Positions 53,071-64,000 of a stretch of DNA of 64,000 bases are shown one piece after another (the stretch's first letter is position 1; each line of letters begins with the position of its first letter). The position numbers and the translations under genes are program-made. Below the pieces are notes generated by a model. That model ran no database searches. It was not told the origin of the DNA and saw nothing but the letters and a program-made list of their open reading frames with translations. The DNA comes from Rhynchopus euleeides (Eukaryota; Euglenozoa; Diplonemea; Diplonemida; Diplonemidae): positions 1,054,001 to 1,118,000 of the forward strand of contig OY723246.1 of NCBI GenBank assembly GCA_963210315.1. Direction: 5' to 3'.

Positions 53071-56000
53071 CACAGAGCCCAAAGAGTGCAATGGAAGGGG
53101 TCAATCGCGATTCCGCGAGTCGAAGATTCCGCACTTTTGGGTCACTTTCAGGTGATGTCAGGTCCCTGGAGTGACTGCAGATAGCCCATTTTCAGGGTGG
53201 GAGCCCTACTCGTACGTCACCCAGATTCAGCCCAAACCCGTGCACCCAGGGTGCACGGTCGCCGGGAGCGCGCGGGCACCCGGAAACAGGTCGCATTTGC
53301 GCGCGCTGCCTGCACCCTGCACGCCAGCCCCCCCCCCCCCCCCCCCCCCCCCGACGTTCACGACCCCCCAGAAAATTACCCCAGCCCCTGCCCCCCCCCC
53401 CATTATTGTACGAATTCTCCCGCTGAAATTCTGCGCAGTTTCAGTGGCGACTTGTGTTTGGTTCTGTACATTCCATGTCTCTTGATCTCCTGGCTTCTCT
53501 TCTCTGTTCTGTTGTGTCCCTCTTGGCCAGTTGCCGGGATTCTCACCGAAGCACCGTGGCTGCCCTTGCGACCTTTGCATTTAAACACCGCAGTTAGCTG
53601 AATTGTCTGAATTACGCAACTCGCAGGCAGCTTTATTTTTGCAGCACCATCTACCAGACATACCTGTGCCGGGCGCAGTCAGCAAACCTGCGCACCATCA
53701 CAATGTATCTGTCTGACCGCTCTGGCGCTAACGACAGGAGTGTCACGGCAATCCGGATCTATGCCTGCAGCCTAGTTAGGTGCCCTCTCAGTTGAGGCAT
53801 CAAAAAGGCACAAGGAAGCTTCAGGGGCCAACATGAGTGAGTGTGACTGCCGTCACATGTGTTGCCCCACCCCATTTTTTCAGTTATGATTGCTTCTGAT
53901 ATTTGGACACAGAGCACACCTGCCTGGTGTCGACATTCCCCCCCCGCCCCGCCACACAAAACAAACGAGTTTTGCGTGTGTGTGTATGACCACATTGTCA
54001 GTGGGTAGACCTTGCGTGGGTGCTGCGCAACACCTGCATCTGCGTCCCCAAGCCTCCGTGCCACTGCTTCGGAGTTGCAGGCTGTGGCATGGGCTTTTCC
54101 ATCAACGTATCTCGAGGAAGGGCAACCGACAGATAAAGAGTGTTTGCAAACCCCTGCCAGATGAAAGAATCCCCGTCACCCCCCCCCCCCCCCACCCACC
54201 CAATCGATTTGAAGGGTTTTGCCCACCACACAACTCTTCTGAAACGCATCATCTGGTGAAAGAAGCAGACTTGGAAGCGGTGTTGTTGTGACGAATGGTG
54301 AATTGTTGGGGGAGGGGGGGGGGATTGCGAAGTTTCGAAACAGCGTATCGCTCCTGAAGCTTTAGGATCACTGCCACCACAACCCACTCCATGGGATCTC
54401 TGCACTGCATTGAGGCACAACTGCTCTCAATGAAATGTAGTTCAGGGAGGGGGGGTGGGGCGCTTCTCGCTCAGAACTGCAGAAACGTGAGAAAAATCGA
54501 ACCGCCTCACAAAAAAAGGCTGAAAAGTGACACAGTTTGACACACAGCGGCACAGGGCGAAAAACCTTCAAAAGGATCTCCCCCCCATGGAGCTGTTTCT
54601 TCCCAGCTGCCAGACAGAGAGCCATTCTCCCTTCCCAGAAGGAGCACGATAGGGGGATTACCCTTCCCAGGATGCCATTCTGATGGTGTTCTCGCGATGA
54701 TTAGGGGATGCCCTTTTGGCCCTTCCCTCTGGGATTGGACACCACACGCAATGTTTTTTTTGAGCGAGGGAGGGAAGGAAAGATCGAGCCATGTTTGCAG
54801 CGCGTGTTCAATGCCACTTCAATGCTCTGACATGACATGAATGAAGCCGAGCGGTGCCACGAACGGGGAACACTAGCTTCTGGCGTCGAACGGGGGCACC
54901 GCTCAGAGCTATTCAATATAAACTGCCGTCGGGTAATGCGACTGAACTGAACTGAAATATTGTCACACGGCAATCTGCCCCTTTGCATGGCAGCTGTGGT
55001 CCATCAACATTGCTTGTCACACACACCGCCTGCAAATCCACAGGAGGCAATGGCCAACCATCAACTGCACATCATCACCCCCGTTTTCTCCTCGAAGGAT
55101 CAATCAGGAGGGGTTTGAGACGACTGCGACGTGATGCAGGCCTCTCAGCGAGACTGCACCCTTCCCCCCCACCCCCCCTCCGCCCTGAAAGGAGAAGTCG
55201 ACTTTACGCCCGTATTTTTCTCAACAAGAATTTGCACCACCGCCGACCACGTCATCATTCTTCCTCCCGTGGGGTTCCACTGTGCATCTCCACCCATTCC
55301 TTTTCGGTGTCTGGGAAAGAATGAGTTTCGTTTTTCCTTCGTTTATCTTCCGTCGTATATTATATAGGTGCAACAAAAAAAAGTGTAGACTGCAGCGAAT
55401 ACCCTTTCCTCTGCTGCACACCTGGCAGGGCTGACAGCGCTCGTTTGTAATGCGTCTCAGCGGGCAATCTCCCGCCCCTCTCCCCTGCAAGGGCTGCCGC
55501 CTAACTTGCAACACCAACCAAGAGAAGAGGTTGGCCTGCCAGTAGACCTCTCAGATGAGCGGTGTCGGAGGGGCATTCCTCTTGTTGTTTGCCTCCAGCG
55601 GATTCGTCTCTGTCTTGCCCTGCCCACGGGCTACCCTTTTCGCCTCACACAGCATGCTGACCACAATGTGGGCTGCGCACACCTCGCCCAGTCTCACACA
55701 AACGATATAGCGTCGCAAATGCCGAGAATACAACGAAGGAAAAAAATCGTACCGATCGGTGCTTTAGGATTAGCGCTCCCCGTGCCACCTCACACAGAGC
55801 CTCAGGGCAGCCTTGAGGCGAAAAGTGTGTGATCAACAGAAGTAAAGAAATTCCGGAAATTCCGGGAGCTGTTTTGCAGCTGCTGGGGGATGGGTGGGGG
55901 GGAAGGGTTCTATTTTTCGGCACGGCGCTTCTCCCATAAAAGCGGAGGAGGAGAAATAGCCCATTGGTTTGGTCGTCAGGAGGCAAAAAAAGAAAATGCA

Positions 56001-56300
56001 GCGCGAAAAACTATCTGTGCCCCCGCTGGATCGTAAAAGTGACAGCAAAACGAGACAAAAAAACCAATTACTGCCGAAAGTTGTTTTGTTGGAACGCAGA
56101 CCCCACTCTTTGTGTACATCACTCCCCGGTCTGATGAAGTGGTGTGAGTGGGGACGCACGATCCAGCTAAAGGCCCCAGAAAGTTTGCCCAGTTGGCTAC
56201 GCCGAACTAACAAAAAAAAACCTGCAGACGACACGTCAGATATGGGACCAACCTAACTGCCCCCACACCCCCTCTCGGCGAATTAGAAACTTTTCAAAGG
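53071..56300. other. intergenic, no supported gene
   Basis: A long C run (53329-53352), T-rich and AC-rich stretches, and short frames without family features. Nothing I can name. Confidence 0.5.
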
Positions 56301-56301
56301 G

Positions 56302-56486
56302 TGGGGTCTTGGCTCCGGTGCTGAAAACGGTGCGTTTTTTTTGGTGCATTTCCTCCTACATGTGTGGAAGCGTCAACGCATCAAACAAGTCATAGGGGAA
56401 GAGCTGAAGAGCTGAAGGCATATCTGAAGTGACATCTTTTATAGGCGAACAACCTGCCGAAAGTTTACCGGTAGCGAAGACCCCCC
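56302..56486. mobile_element. 185-bp family D-like MITE
   Basis: The ends GTGGGGTCTTGGCTCCGGT and ACCGGTAGCGAAGACCCCCC are imperfect inverted repeats. The word AAAGG flanks both sides (56296 and 56487). The interior differs from the 108-bp copies. Confidence 0.55.
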
Positions 56487-56823
56487 AAAGGGGCCAGATG
56501 GAATCCGTCAGGTGTGGTCTGCTTTGGATATGCAGTGTGTCTGCGTGTCCAGTGCATGTCATCAAGTCTACCTCTTTTTGTAGTAGTGTAGAAAACACTG
56601 ACCCGCGCGAGCAGTCTGCTGTGAACCAGCAATTTATGCCGATGCTCAATTGTTCTCCCGCAGCGGGGCCTGTGGGATGACCCGCTGCGGATGTACCCCC
56701 CTCCCCCTGCCACAGCGCATATCAGACAGACTGGGCCCGGCCTGTGCCTTGCAGGGGCCACCTGCTCAAACAAAACAAACCTGCCGCACCCCCCCCCCCC
56801 CCCCCCAGCCGGTCTCAAGCGCA

Positions 56824-57687
56824 CAGGCCTGTCGCTAAGCGTCGACCGTCGACCCAGTGATTTTGGGTTTCCCCCCCCATAAAAAAGCGTCGACCCAGCG
56901 TCGACCCAGTGGACTGGGTTGACGCTTGGTCGAGGCTTGGAGCGTCGACCTAGTGGAACTGGGTTGCCATTCAAGCCTGGACCAAGCGTCAACCCATTTA
57001 TTACACTGGGTCGACGCTAACCTAGCGTTGGCCCGGTTACACTGGGTCGACGCTCACCAAGCGTCGACCAAGCGTCAACCCACTTTCACTGGGTCGACGT
57101 CGAAGAGAGTATGGTTTTGCAGGAACAGATGCTCACTACCGTGGCCTCCGGCGGCTGGGGGGCTCCGCCCCCCAGACCCCCCTGTGGCGTATGTCTCGTA
57201 CTCAAGTCATTCGATTCCCATCAGGTCAGGGAATCCACCCACTCCAGTAGCCTCAGGAGGACGCAGCCAACTCACACAGAATCTGTACGCCCACAATGAA
57301 CAGATGCTCACTACCGTGGCCTCCGGCGGCTGGGGGGCCCTGCCCCCCAGACCCCCCATCTCGCGTGCCCGTCTAGTAACCAAGTCCTTGCGCTTTGACG
57401 GCCGTGACATATCAGGGGGCAGCGTCGAAATCATGGTCCCGAAAGCCATTTTTTGGTTTCCTCCGGCACCCGACGGCGCGAGCGGGAGAGGAACCACGGA
57501 AGGAACCCAGCGCCTCACACCGTGCCCACCTAGTGGTCCACCGATGGGAAAATTTGGCAACAACACGAGCGCGCGCGAAGCGCGCGCGAGAAAAATTGAC
57601 CCCTAGTGTTTTCCCCCCTGATCCCCCCCCAAAACAGGAGCGTCAACCCACCAAATCTCCAAAATCGAAAAGTTAGCGACAGGCCTG
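56824..57687 (+). mobile_element. 864-bp element (family K), 9-bp TSD, copy 2
   Basis: Termini CAGGCCTGTCGCTAA and TTAGCGACAGGCCTG. TCAAGCGCA is perfect at 56815-56823 and 57688-57696. About 95 percent similar to 8041-8908 by eye, with small indels. It has the same GTCGAC-word array at the left and two GC hairpin blocks. Confidence 0.92.
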
Positions 57688-57699
57688 TCAAGCGCATGG

Positions 57700-58680
57700 C
57701 ACAGTGAGCGCTGCTTCCCTCAGTGCCACACCTCTACCTCTCTGATCATCTGTCTCCCTCCCTCTCTGCCCCATGTTTCACCATGCATCCTGCCCGCTGT
57801 CTTCTCAGAAAGTGTGTACCAAAGGGCAACCGTGAATAGTGCAAACCATCGGCCTCTGAGTACCGCCGTGTGTGCATATGTGTGCCGTTTGAGAGCGGTG
57901 CGCTTTCCTCTGTGCTTGAAGGGTAGGTTTCCGGCCTGCCCAGATCAGGTGTCATCGACGCTTTCCGTGTATGTGTGTGTATATGTATGTCGTTGGGATA
58001 AACAAGGTGTGTTGGGTGCAGGTCGTGCCAAACAGTTGCCAAAAAAGAAGAAGAGGAAGAAGAAGAGTGACTTCAAGAGAAGTGAATGAAACCCAAAGCA
58101 AATAATCCCCACCATGTGAAACTGAGAACACCAAAAGTAAACGAGACTGCATTAAGAGTGGTCCACGTGGTGCCCATACTGGTCACGCTGCATCACGTCA
58201 AGAAGTGAACAGAACAATCAAAAGTCTGGTGAATTGGGCGAGGGGAACGGTCTGGAGTAATTGGACAGGGGAAACTGCGAGCGGGGTTGGGGCGGGAACG
58301 CAAAAACCCCTCTCTCTCTCCCCCCCCTCTCACTTTCCATTCACTCTCGACGATCAAACCCCCCCTCTCACTGCAAACACCTATCCTCAACGCGGAGGTG
58401 GGCAACATCGGTGGGAGATCGGAGGTGTTGGGTGTATGGGGGACGGGAGGCAAAATTCCACATGCGCTGGGAGAGTTGGGGGGAGGGGAAGAAGTACCTC
58501 CACCCCCACCTCCAGCACACGCACACACTCACGACTGCGCGGCGATTATCTCCTCGTTCCACCCCACACGCCCCACCCCCGCCCCCGCACCCCTTCAAGA
58601 CAAGCCCAAGCCTTCTTCAACCCTTCATGCCGCGGGGTGGCATCTCGCAACAGCAGCAGCCACCACATCACCCATTCATC
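57700..58680. other. 5' intergenic region of the isomerase gene
   Basis: GT-rich (57840-58020) then pyrimidine-rich (58300-58680) unique DNA. The upstream in-frame extension of the next gene is Pro/His/Ser-rich and begins with TTG, so I treat it as leader. Confidence 0.5.
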
Positions 58681-58692
58681 ACCCATTTTCAG
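58660..58692 (+). promoter_or_regulatory. candidate splice acceptor before the isomerase ATG
   Basis: A C/T-rich run ending CACCCATTTTCAG (AG at 58691-58692), 27 bases before ATG 58720. It favours this ATG over the one at 58627. Inference from position. Confidence 0.4.
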
Positions 58693-58719
58693 TTGATACA
58701 CTCTTGGATACACTCCACG

Positions 58720-60846
58720 ATGCAGCGTGTTTCAAGGCGGTGTGTCGCTGTGGTGACAGGGAAGCGTCATGCATCAGGCCCAGCCCTGACCCTTTTTGAC
58801 AAGGTGTGGCGCGACCACGTCGTCGATGAATCGGACGGCGGATGCCTCATCTACATCGACAGGCATCTGGTGCACGAGGTCACCTCACCCCAGGCCTTCG
58901 AGGGGCTCCGTGTGATGAAGCGCGACGTCCGTCGCCGCGACCTCACCCTCGTCACGGAGGACCACAACATCCCCACCACGCGGGACAGGAAGGTGAAGCC
59001 TATTGAGAACGAGGAGAGCAAGCTGCAGTGCGACACGCTCCGCAGCAACGTGGAGGAGTTCAACATGGAGTTCTGGGATATCCACGACGAGCGCCAGGGG
59101 ATCGTCCACATCATCGGGCCGGAGCAGGGGTTCATCCTCCCTGGCATGACTGTGGTGTGCGGGGACAGCCACACCTCCACACACGGCGCCTTCGGCTGCC
59201 TCGCCTTCGGCATCGGGACATCCGAGGTGGAGCACGTCCTCGCCACTCAGACCCTGGTGCAGAAGCCTGCAAAGAACATGCTTGTGAAGGTGTCGGGGCC
59301 GCTCCCCATTGGCTGCACTGCGAAGGACGTCGCGCTGCACATCATCGGTGACATCGGCACCGGCGGTGGGACAGGGCATGTTATCGAGTATGCGGGGGAC
59401 ACCATCAAGTCACTCACCATGGAGGGGCGCATGACGCTGTGCAACATGGCGATCGAGGCGGGGGCGAGGGCTGGCATGATCGCACCGGATGCTACCACCT
59501 TCCGCTACATCAAGGGGCGCCCCATGTCCCCCACCGGGGAGACGTGGGAGAAGGCGGTTGCCTACTGGAAGTCCCTTCATTCCGACGAGGGTGCCCACTA
59601 CGACAAGGAGGCGCTTATCAGCGCTGCAGACATCGCGCCGCAGATCACATGGGGCACCTCCCCTGAGATGGTTGCGGCGATCACAGGGAGGGTTCCGAAG
59701 CCGGAGGATGGGGGGTCTGAGGAGAAGAAGAAGAGCATTGCCAACGCGCTGAAGTACATGGGGCTCGGAGGGGGCGAGCCGCTGGAGGGCATCCCGGTGG
59801 ACAAGGTGTTCATCGGGTCCTGCACAAACGGTCGCATCGAGGATCTGCGTGCCGTGGCGGAGGTGGCGAAGGGGCAGCGTGTTGCGGACAACATCAAGCA
59901 CGCCCTTGTCGTGCCTGGGAGTGGGCTCGTCAAAAGGCAGGCCGAGAAGGAGGGGATTGCCGACGTGTTGGTCAACGCTGGGTTTGACTGGCGCGAGCCG
60001 GGGTGCTCGATGTGCCTCGGGATGAACGAAGACCGCCTGCTCCCTGAGGAGCGGTGCATCAGCACTTCCAACAGGAACTTTGAGGGCAGGCAGGGAGCTC
60101 GCTCGCGCACCCACCTTGCGTCCCCCGCGATGGCCGCCGCTGCGGCGGTGAAGGGGCACATCACCGATGTGCGGAAGTTTGGGCAGCAGCGTCGGGCGTA
60201 CTCCACGCAGGCAATCGGGATGGCGCCGTTCACGACGCTGTCGGGGCTGCCCTCGCCCCTGCCGCGGATCAACCTCGACACTGACATCATCATCCCGAAG
60301 CAGCATCTGAAGACCATCAAGCGGACGGGGCTCGGGAAGTTCTGCATGGAGCCGATCCGTTTCCTTCCCGATGGTTCGCCCAACTCCGACTTCCCTTGGA
60401 ACAAGCCAGAGTACCAGGGGACCAGCATCCTGGTGGCAGGGGAGAACTTTGGCTGCGGCAGCTCGCGGGAGCACGCGCCGTGGGCCCTGCTTGACTTCGG
60501 GGTGAAGTGCATCATCAGCACGTCGTTTGCGGATATCTTCTACAACAACTGCTTCAAGAACGGGATGCTGCCCATTGTGGTGGGCGTCGCCGAGCGGGAT
60601 CTGCTGATGTCCGACGCGGAGAACCTGCTGGAGCTGACGGTTGACCTCCCCGCCCAGACCATCACCCGCAGCAACGGGGAGGCGATTTCCTTCGACATCG
60701 ACCCCTTCCGGAAGCACTGCCTTGTCAACGGGCTGGACGACATCCAGCTGACGCTGCAGAAGGAGGACAAGATCAAGGCGTACGAGGCGAAGCAGAGGGA
60801 GCAGTTCCCCTGGACCCCGCTGGCCCGTGGGGTGCGGTCGGCGTAG
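58720..60846 (+). CDS. 3-isopropylmalate dehydratase, fused LeuC-LeuD, mitochondrial-type
   Basis: 708 residues. It isomerises 2-isopropylmalate to 3-isopropylmalate in leucine synthesis using a [4Fe-4S] cluster. Residues 1-20 ([17 protein letters not shown]) are basic with no acidic residue and look like a mitochondrial targeting sequence. The large subunit follows (about 24-480): [46 protein letters not shown]. Cluster ligands are Cys368 ([13 protein letters not shown]), Cys429 and Cys432 ([12 protein letters not shown]). A linker of about 40 residues leads to the small subunit (about 505-700): [45 protein letters not shown]. Both halves are complete, as in fungal Leu1. ATG 58720 was chosen over 58627 because of the targeting peptide and the AG at 58692. 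The upstream in-frame extension is low complexity. No introns. Confidence 0.96.
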   Translation: MQRVSRRCVAVVTGKRHASGPALTLFDKVWRDHVVDESDGGCLIYIDRHLVHEVTSPQAFEGLRVMKRDVRRRDLTLVTEDHNIPTTRDRKVKPIENEESKLQCDTLRSNVEEFNMEFWDIHDERQGIVHIIGPEQGFILPGMTVVCGDSHTSTHGAFGCLAFGIGTSEVEHVLATQTLVQKPAKNMLVKVSGPLPIGCTAKDVALHIIGDIGTGGGTGHVIEYAGDTIKSLTMEGRMTLCNMAIEAGARAGMIAPDATTFRYIKGRPMSPTGETWEKAVAYWKSLHSDEGAHYDKEALISAADIAPQITWGTSPEMVAAITGRVPKPEDGGSEEKKKSIANALKYMGLGGGEPLEGIPVDKVFIGSCTNGRIEDLRAVAEVAKGQRVADNIKHALVVPGSGLVKRQAEKEGIADVLVNAGFDWREPGCSMCLGMNEDRLLPEERCISTSNRNFEGRQGARSRTHLASPAMAAAAAVKGHITDVRKFGQQRRAYSTQAIGMAPFTTLSGLPSPLPRINLDTDIIIPKQHLKTIKRTGLGKFCMEPIRFLPDGSPNSDFPWNKPEYQGTSILVAGENFGCGSSREHAPWALLDFGVKCIISTSFADIFYNNCFKNGMLPIVVGVAERDLLMSDAENLLELTVDLPAQTITRSNGEAISFDIDPFRKHCLVNGLDDIQLTLQKEDKIKAYEAKQREQFPWTPLARGVRSA

Positions 60847-63800
60847 AGTGGGGCGAGAGAGCGTCTCGGAGGAGGTTTTGAGGATGTCTGGAGCGCTTGG
60901 AAGTGACGGGCTCCCGAAGCAGAGTGTTGTGGTTGCTCTGGGATAAAGGACGGGTTACTGCCTGCCCTGACCAATGCACCGATGCTTTGCATGTGAGATG
61001 TGACATGTGTATGTGTGCACGCCTACCGGCGGTCTATTACGCGAGACTGCCGGTTATATAGATGCCAACAAAAAACTGGGTGTCTGCACCGTGCAGTGCG
61101 AAGGCAATGCTGCAAGCTGTGGCACCGTGCCTTCTATCGCCCCCTCCACACCAAAACTGAACGTAAATTGCCAAACGAATCAACGTGCTTTGTGAGGGAG
61201 ATGTCGTTTTGATGGTTCGGCATGAGCCAACTGGTGAAACTTATCTGTGCCCTTTATTGCTTGGATCTTGTCACCCCGCTCCGCACACCGACTTCATCAG
61301 ACCGGGGAGTGTGTGTATATAGGGGTGGGGTCTGCGCTCCAACAAGCCAATTGCAGGGGAAGTTGGTTTGTGCTGCCACGCTTTGCTGTCAATTTCACGA
61401 TCCAAGAAAGGGGAGGGCACAGATAGAAAAATACAGCCGACACCCCCCCCTCCTCCCCCCCGCGCCCAAAAAAATATCGCGGCAAAACAGGGGTTTTTGT
61501 GAACAAACTCTCGTTACGATTCTCCTCTTTTCTGTATCCCCTGTCCCCTGTCCCCACCCCACATCTCCGTTTGTCTTTTCTCACCCCCAAGAAGGCAGCT
61601 TTTTTGTACTATTACGTGCTGCGCTATTATGCACGTTCAGCGCTGAATGATAAATTTTGGGCGCTGATCGTGCTTGGTGTTCGTTCTCCTTGTCGCGCTC
61701 GACTGACTTGTGCTGTATTTTTGTCCCCCCCGGAACCTGCAGGGGTACAACAATACGCTGAAACGGGGACGAATCTCCGGATCCTCCGCGATCCGCTGGT
61801 GCCAACCCTGTGCTACAGAGAGCGACGATGCAGGCTTGCTTCAGAGGAAGGCAGCGTGCCGCCTTTGAGCCTGTAAAGTGGACACTATCAGCGCAGCACA
61901 CCATACCAACCCACACGTGTCGGGGGTTTGCTGTGGATTGTAGTGGAGAAGGTTTTGTCGCAAACCATCCACTGGAACTATACACGCACATTGCGCACAA
62001 CCAGAGTTCTTCTCTCTTACTTTCAGGCCCTGAACCCCTACACCTCACCATATATTGCGGTGGTGTTGCCTTCGGCCACACACCCTTCCTTGTTGTACCA
62101 TTCATGATTCTGTTCTATTGCAGGCGAATCCACTCCTCGTTTTATCGGAAGCCTGTCGGCATGGGTATTGCAGTGCTACCGTCTGATTTTTGCCCAAAAA
62201 AACGTCCCCCCAGAAACAAACCTTCCGGAAAACTCCGGTATACCACCCGCACGACGCCGCGTAACACCACATAGCACAACCAAACTCCGCTAAACTGGAC
62301 AAAATCAGGCGGTATCACCGCCATTCATGCCACCTTGAGCCGTTTTTCACAAGCATGCAAAGCAGTCCGGGCCCGTTTCTTTGCAGGATGCCACACAAGG
62401 GCCGCCCACCCCATACCGCGGAATGGGCACAGCCTTTCCGGCAACACCCTTCCCATCTGCTGGCAACTCCTGGCAACGCGTCTCTTCCTCTCTTCCCCTC
62501 CACCCCCCCCCCCCCCCTGCCCCCACACATCCTCCTAGAGCAACCCGACACGAGAGGGCACGCACGCTGTGTGTGCGCCGTGCCCTCACATTCATTCATG
62601 GCCCTGCTTCCTCTCCTCTCCCAGGCAGTGGTTTGCCTGTGCAGAACCCACACCCCACAGCCCACATCCCCCCCTGTCCTCTGCATGCAGGCCTGGCCTT
62701 TTCTGCAGAAGTGGGGGAGTTCAGGGTGCGTGCAGGACGCAAGTTGCTTGTGTGCCCTAGCTCAAAGACGCCAAAAAGCATGCCTCCCATGGCAGCCGCT
62801 GGCCACGCACACGTTGCCGCTTCTTCATATCTGATATTGCGCCGCCGCCTCTAACTCCACACTCGTGACAGGATAGTCGATATGCTTCCCGCTCCACCCC
62901 CTTCTCTCTCCCCCCCCAGGATTTGACTTTGCAATTTCCTCTTCCCAACCGCACCGCAGCTGATCCCAGGGGCGTATTGTCAAACCCGCCGATTGTGGCA
63001 ACCCCATCTCTGGTGAGGGCGTGGGCGTTGCCGTCTCTGCGAGGCTGTTGCCTTGTCTGGGAAAGGCAGGGCAGGGATGGTCGGTGTGAGGGTTCGATAA
63101 GCAGCAGCGCTGCCCTCCCTTTTCAATTGTGCGAAAATAACATAGAGAAAAAAAATGACGGCGTGAAAAGGCGAAAACAAACAAAAGAAACGTTGCGGGT
63201 GGTGGGCAGCTGCAGCAGCCGCACCACCACCACTACCACTCCGCAGGGTCGGCAGCGCAATTCCCGATTTGTGTGACGAAAGGGTTCTATTTTTCAATGC
63301 TGCCACTCCCCCGCCCCCTGCATCCCGCGGGATCCCGCTATATCTTTAACACCTGGCAGGTCCTCGTCTGTGTGGTAAAACATGTAACCATTTCCCTTCT
63401 CCTCCCCCATCCTCATACCCCCCAGGCCTAAACAAACGGTGGGCGCTCATAGCAGAGGCATTGCAGCCGCACTGCCTCCTGGGGGTTTTGTTTGCTTTGC
63501 ATTTGCTGCAAAACAAAGGCGCCATCCCGGGTTGTCTTGCCATGATCTGAAGACTGATCGGCAAAAAATACACCTCTCAGGCTGCCTTGTGCGCCAGGGG
63601 GCACCCGGGTTGGGGGGGTGGGGTGAAGAAAATATGAAAGAAACGAGCTTTGCATCACGTTGGCGTGTTGTGGGGGTGGCGCGCTTCAAAAAAATGGAAA
63701 ACATGGAATTGGCTCAAAAAGAAGAAGGAGGAGGAAAAAAAGAAATCGATGTGCGCGTCGGGAGTGGAGGTTTGCCTGGACCACCACCGGGCTGGCTGCG

Positions 63801-64000
63801 GGGGAGGCGTTTGTGTTTGTGCCTGAGAGGATGGAGAAAAAAGCCATCTGCAGTCCCTCACCAACCCCTCTGCCAAAGCCCCCCGCTCCGTTGTCGAAAT
63901 ATCGAAGCATAGACTTAAAGTGTTTTTTAAGAAAGGGATGCGTATGTATGTGTGTGTCTGTGCGAACCTACAGGACGCCCCGCACACGCAAGGAAGGTAT
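60847..64000. other. downstream intergenic region, no supported gene
   Basis: No frame shows a family motif. The stretch 61736-61800 after CCTGCAG (encoding YNNTLKRGRISGSSAIRW) and the piece after TTTCAG at 62026 look faintly exon-like, but I cannot connect them. A GC palindrome CATCCCGCGGGATCCCGC lies near 63320. Confidence 0.4.

Noticed and set aside
58261-58719. N-terminal extension of the isomerase
   Set aside because: Begins with TTG, is low-complexity, and contains the likely acceptor; the targeting peptide starts at 58720.
59410-60717. Minus-strand frame of 435 codons
   Set aside because: Antisense shadow of the GC-rich isomerase gene, without family features.
61499-62300. Multi-exon gene from exon-like pieces at 61736 and 62026
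   Set aside because: The pieces cannot be joined in phase with plausible donors, and no family motif appears.

Overview
The window looks like one contig from the nuclear genome of a GC-rich, repeat-laden unicellular eukaryote. It is not prokaryotic: one gene is interrupted by three GT-AG spliceosomal introns, there are two STE-type protein kinases, and the isopropylmalate isomerase is a fused LeuC-LeuD protein with a mitochondrial-type N-terminus. Introns are few. Four of the five good genes start within about 50 bases of a pyrimidine-rich tract and an AG. Together with the sensor/HAMP/cyclase-like/kinase gene, this makes a euglenozoan (diplonemid-like) source my favoured guess. That is an inference from architecture; no marker gene settles it.

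Genes, all on the + strand: a secreted or luminal glycosyltransferase-like protein (21484-23400), a Cdc7/MAP3K-epsilon-like kinase with a long helical tail (25079-28120), a small unknown Pro/Ala-rich protein (40050-40628), a two-membrane-span sensor with HAMP, degenerate cyclase and STE-type kinase domains (42327-47061, four exons), and fused 3-isopropylmalate dehydratase (58720-60846). A possible gene fragment on the - strand runs off the left edge (1-586). The two kinases are signalling proteins and LeuCD is leucine biosynthesis; nothing shows that they form a functional cluster.

Most of the rest is a mosaic of nested repeats. At 1.1-10.3 kb and 18.9-20.9 kb there are copies of a composite repeat carrying 17-bp minisatellites, hit by several kinds of small inverted-repeat elements with recognisable target-site duplications: 109-bp and 108-bp MITEs (3 bp), TA-flanked foldbacks, an 866-bp element (9 bp) and a 1-kb element. 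At 12.9-18.7 kb a GC-rich degenerate minisatellite is split by a 2.6-kb hAT transposon with a perfect 8-bp target duplication and a lightly damaged transposase. At 28.5-31.4, 37.7-39.0, 48.0-53.1 and 56.3-57.7 kb lie islands made of endlessly iterated short palindromes, each island with its own palindrome word. At least three of these islands are bounded by terminal inverted repeats and target duplications of different lengths.

The most interesting signal is this class of palindrome-filled islands: mobile elements of apparently unrelated families whose interiors have each been filled with a private self-complementary word. Intergenic stretches of 1-5 kb without a supportable gene lie at 10.3-12.9, 23.4-25.0, 28.1-40.0, 47.1-58.7 and 60.8-64.0 kb.
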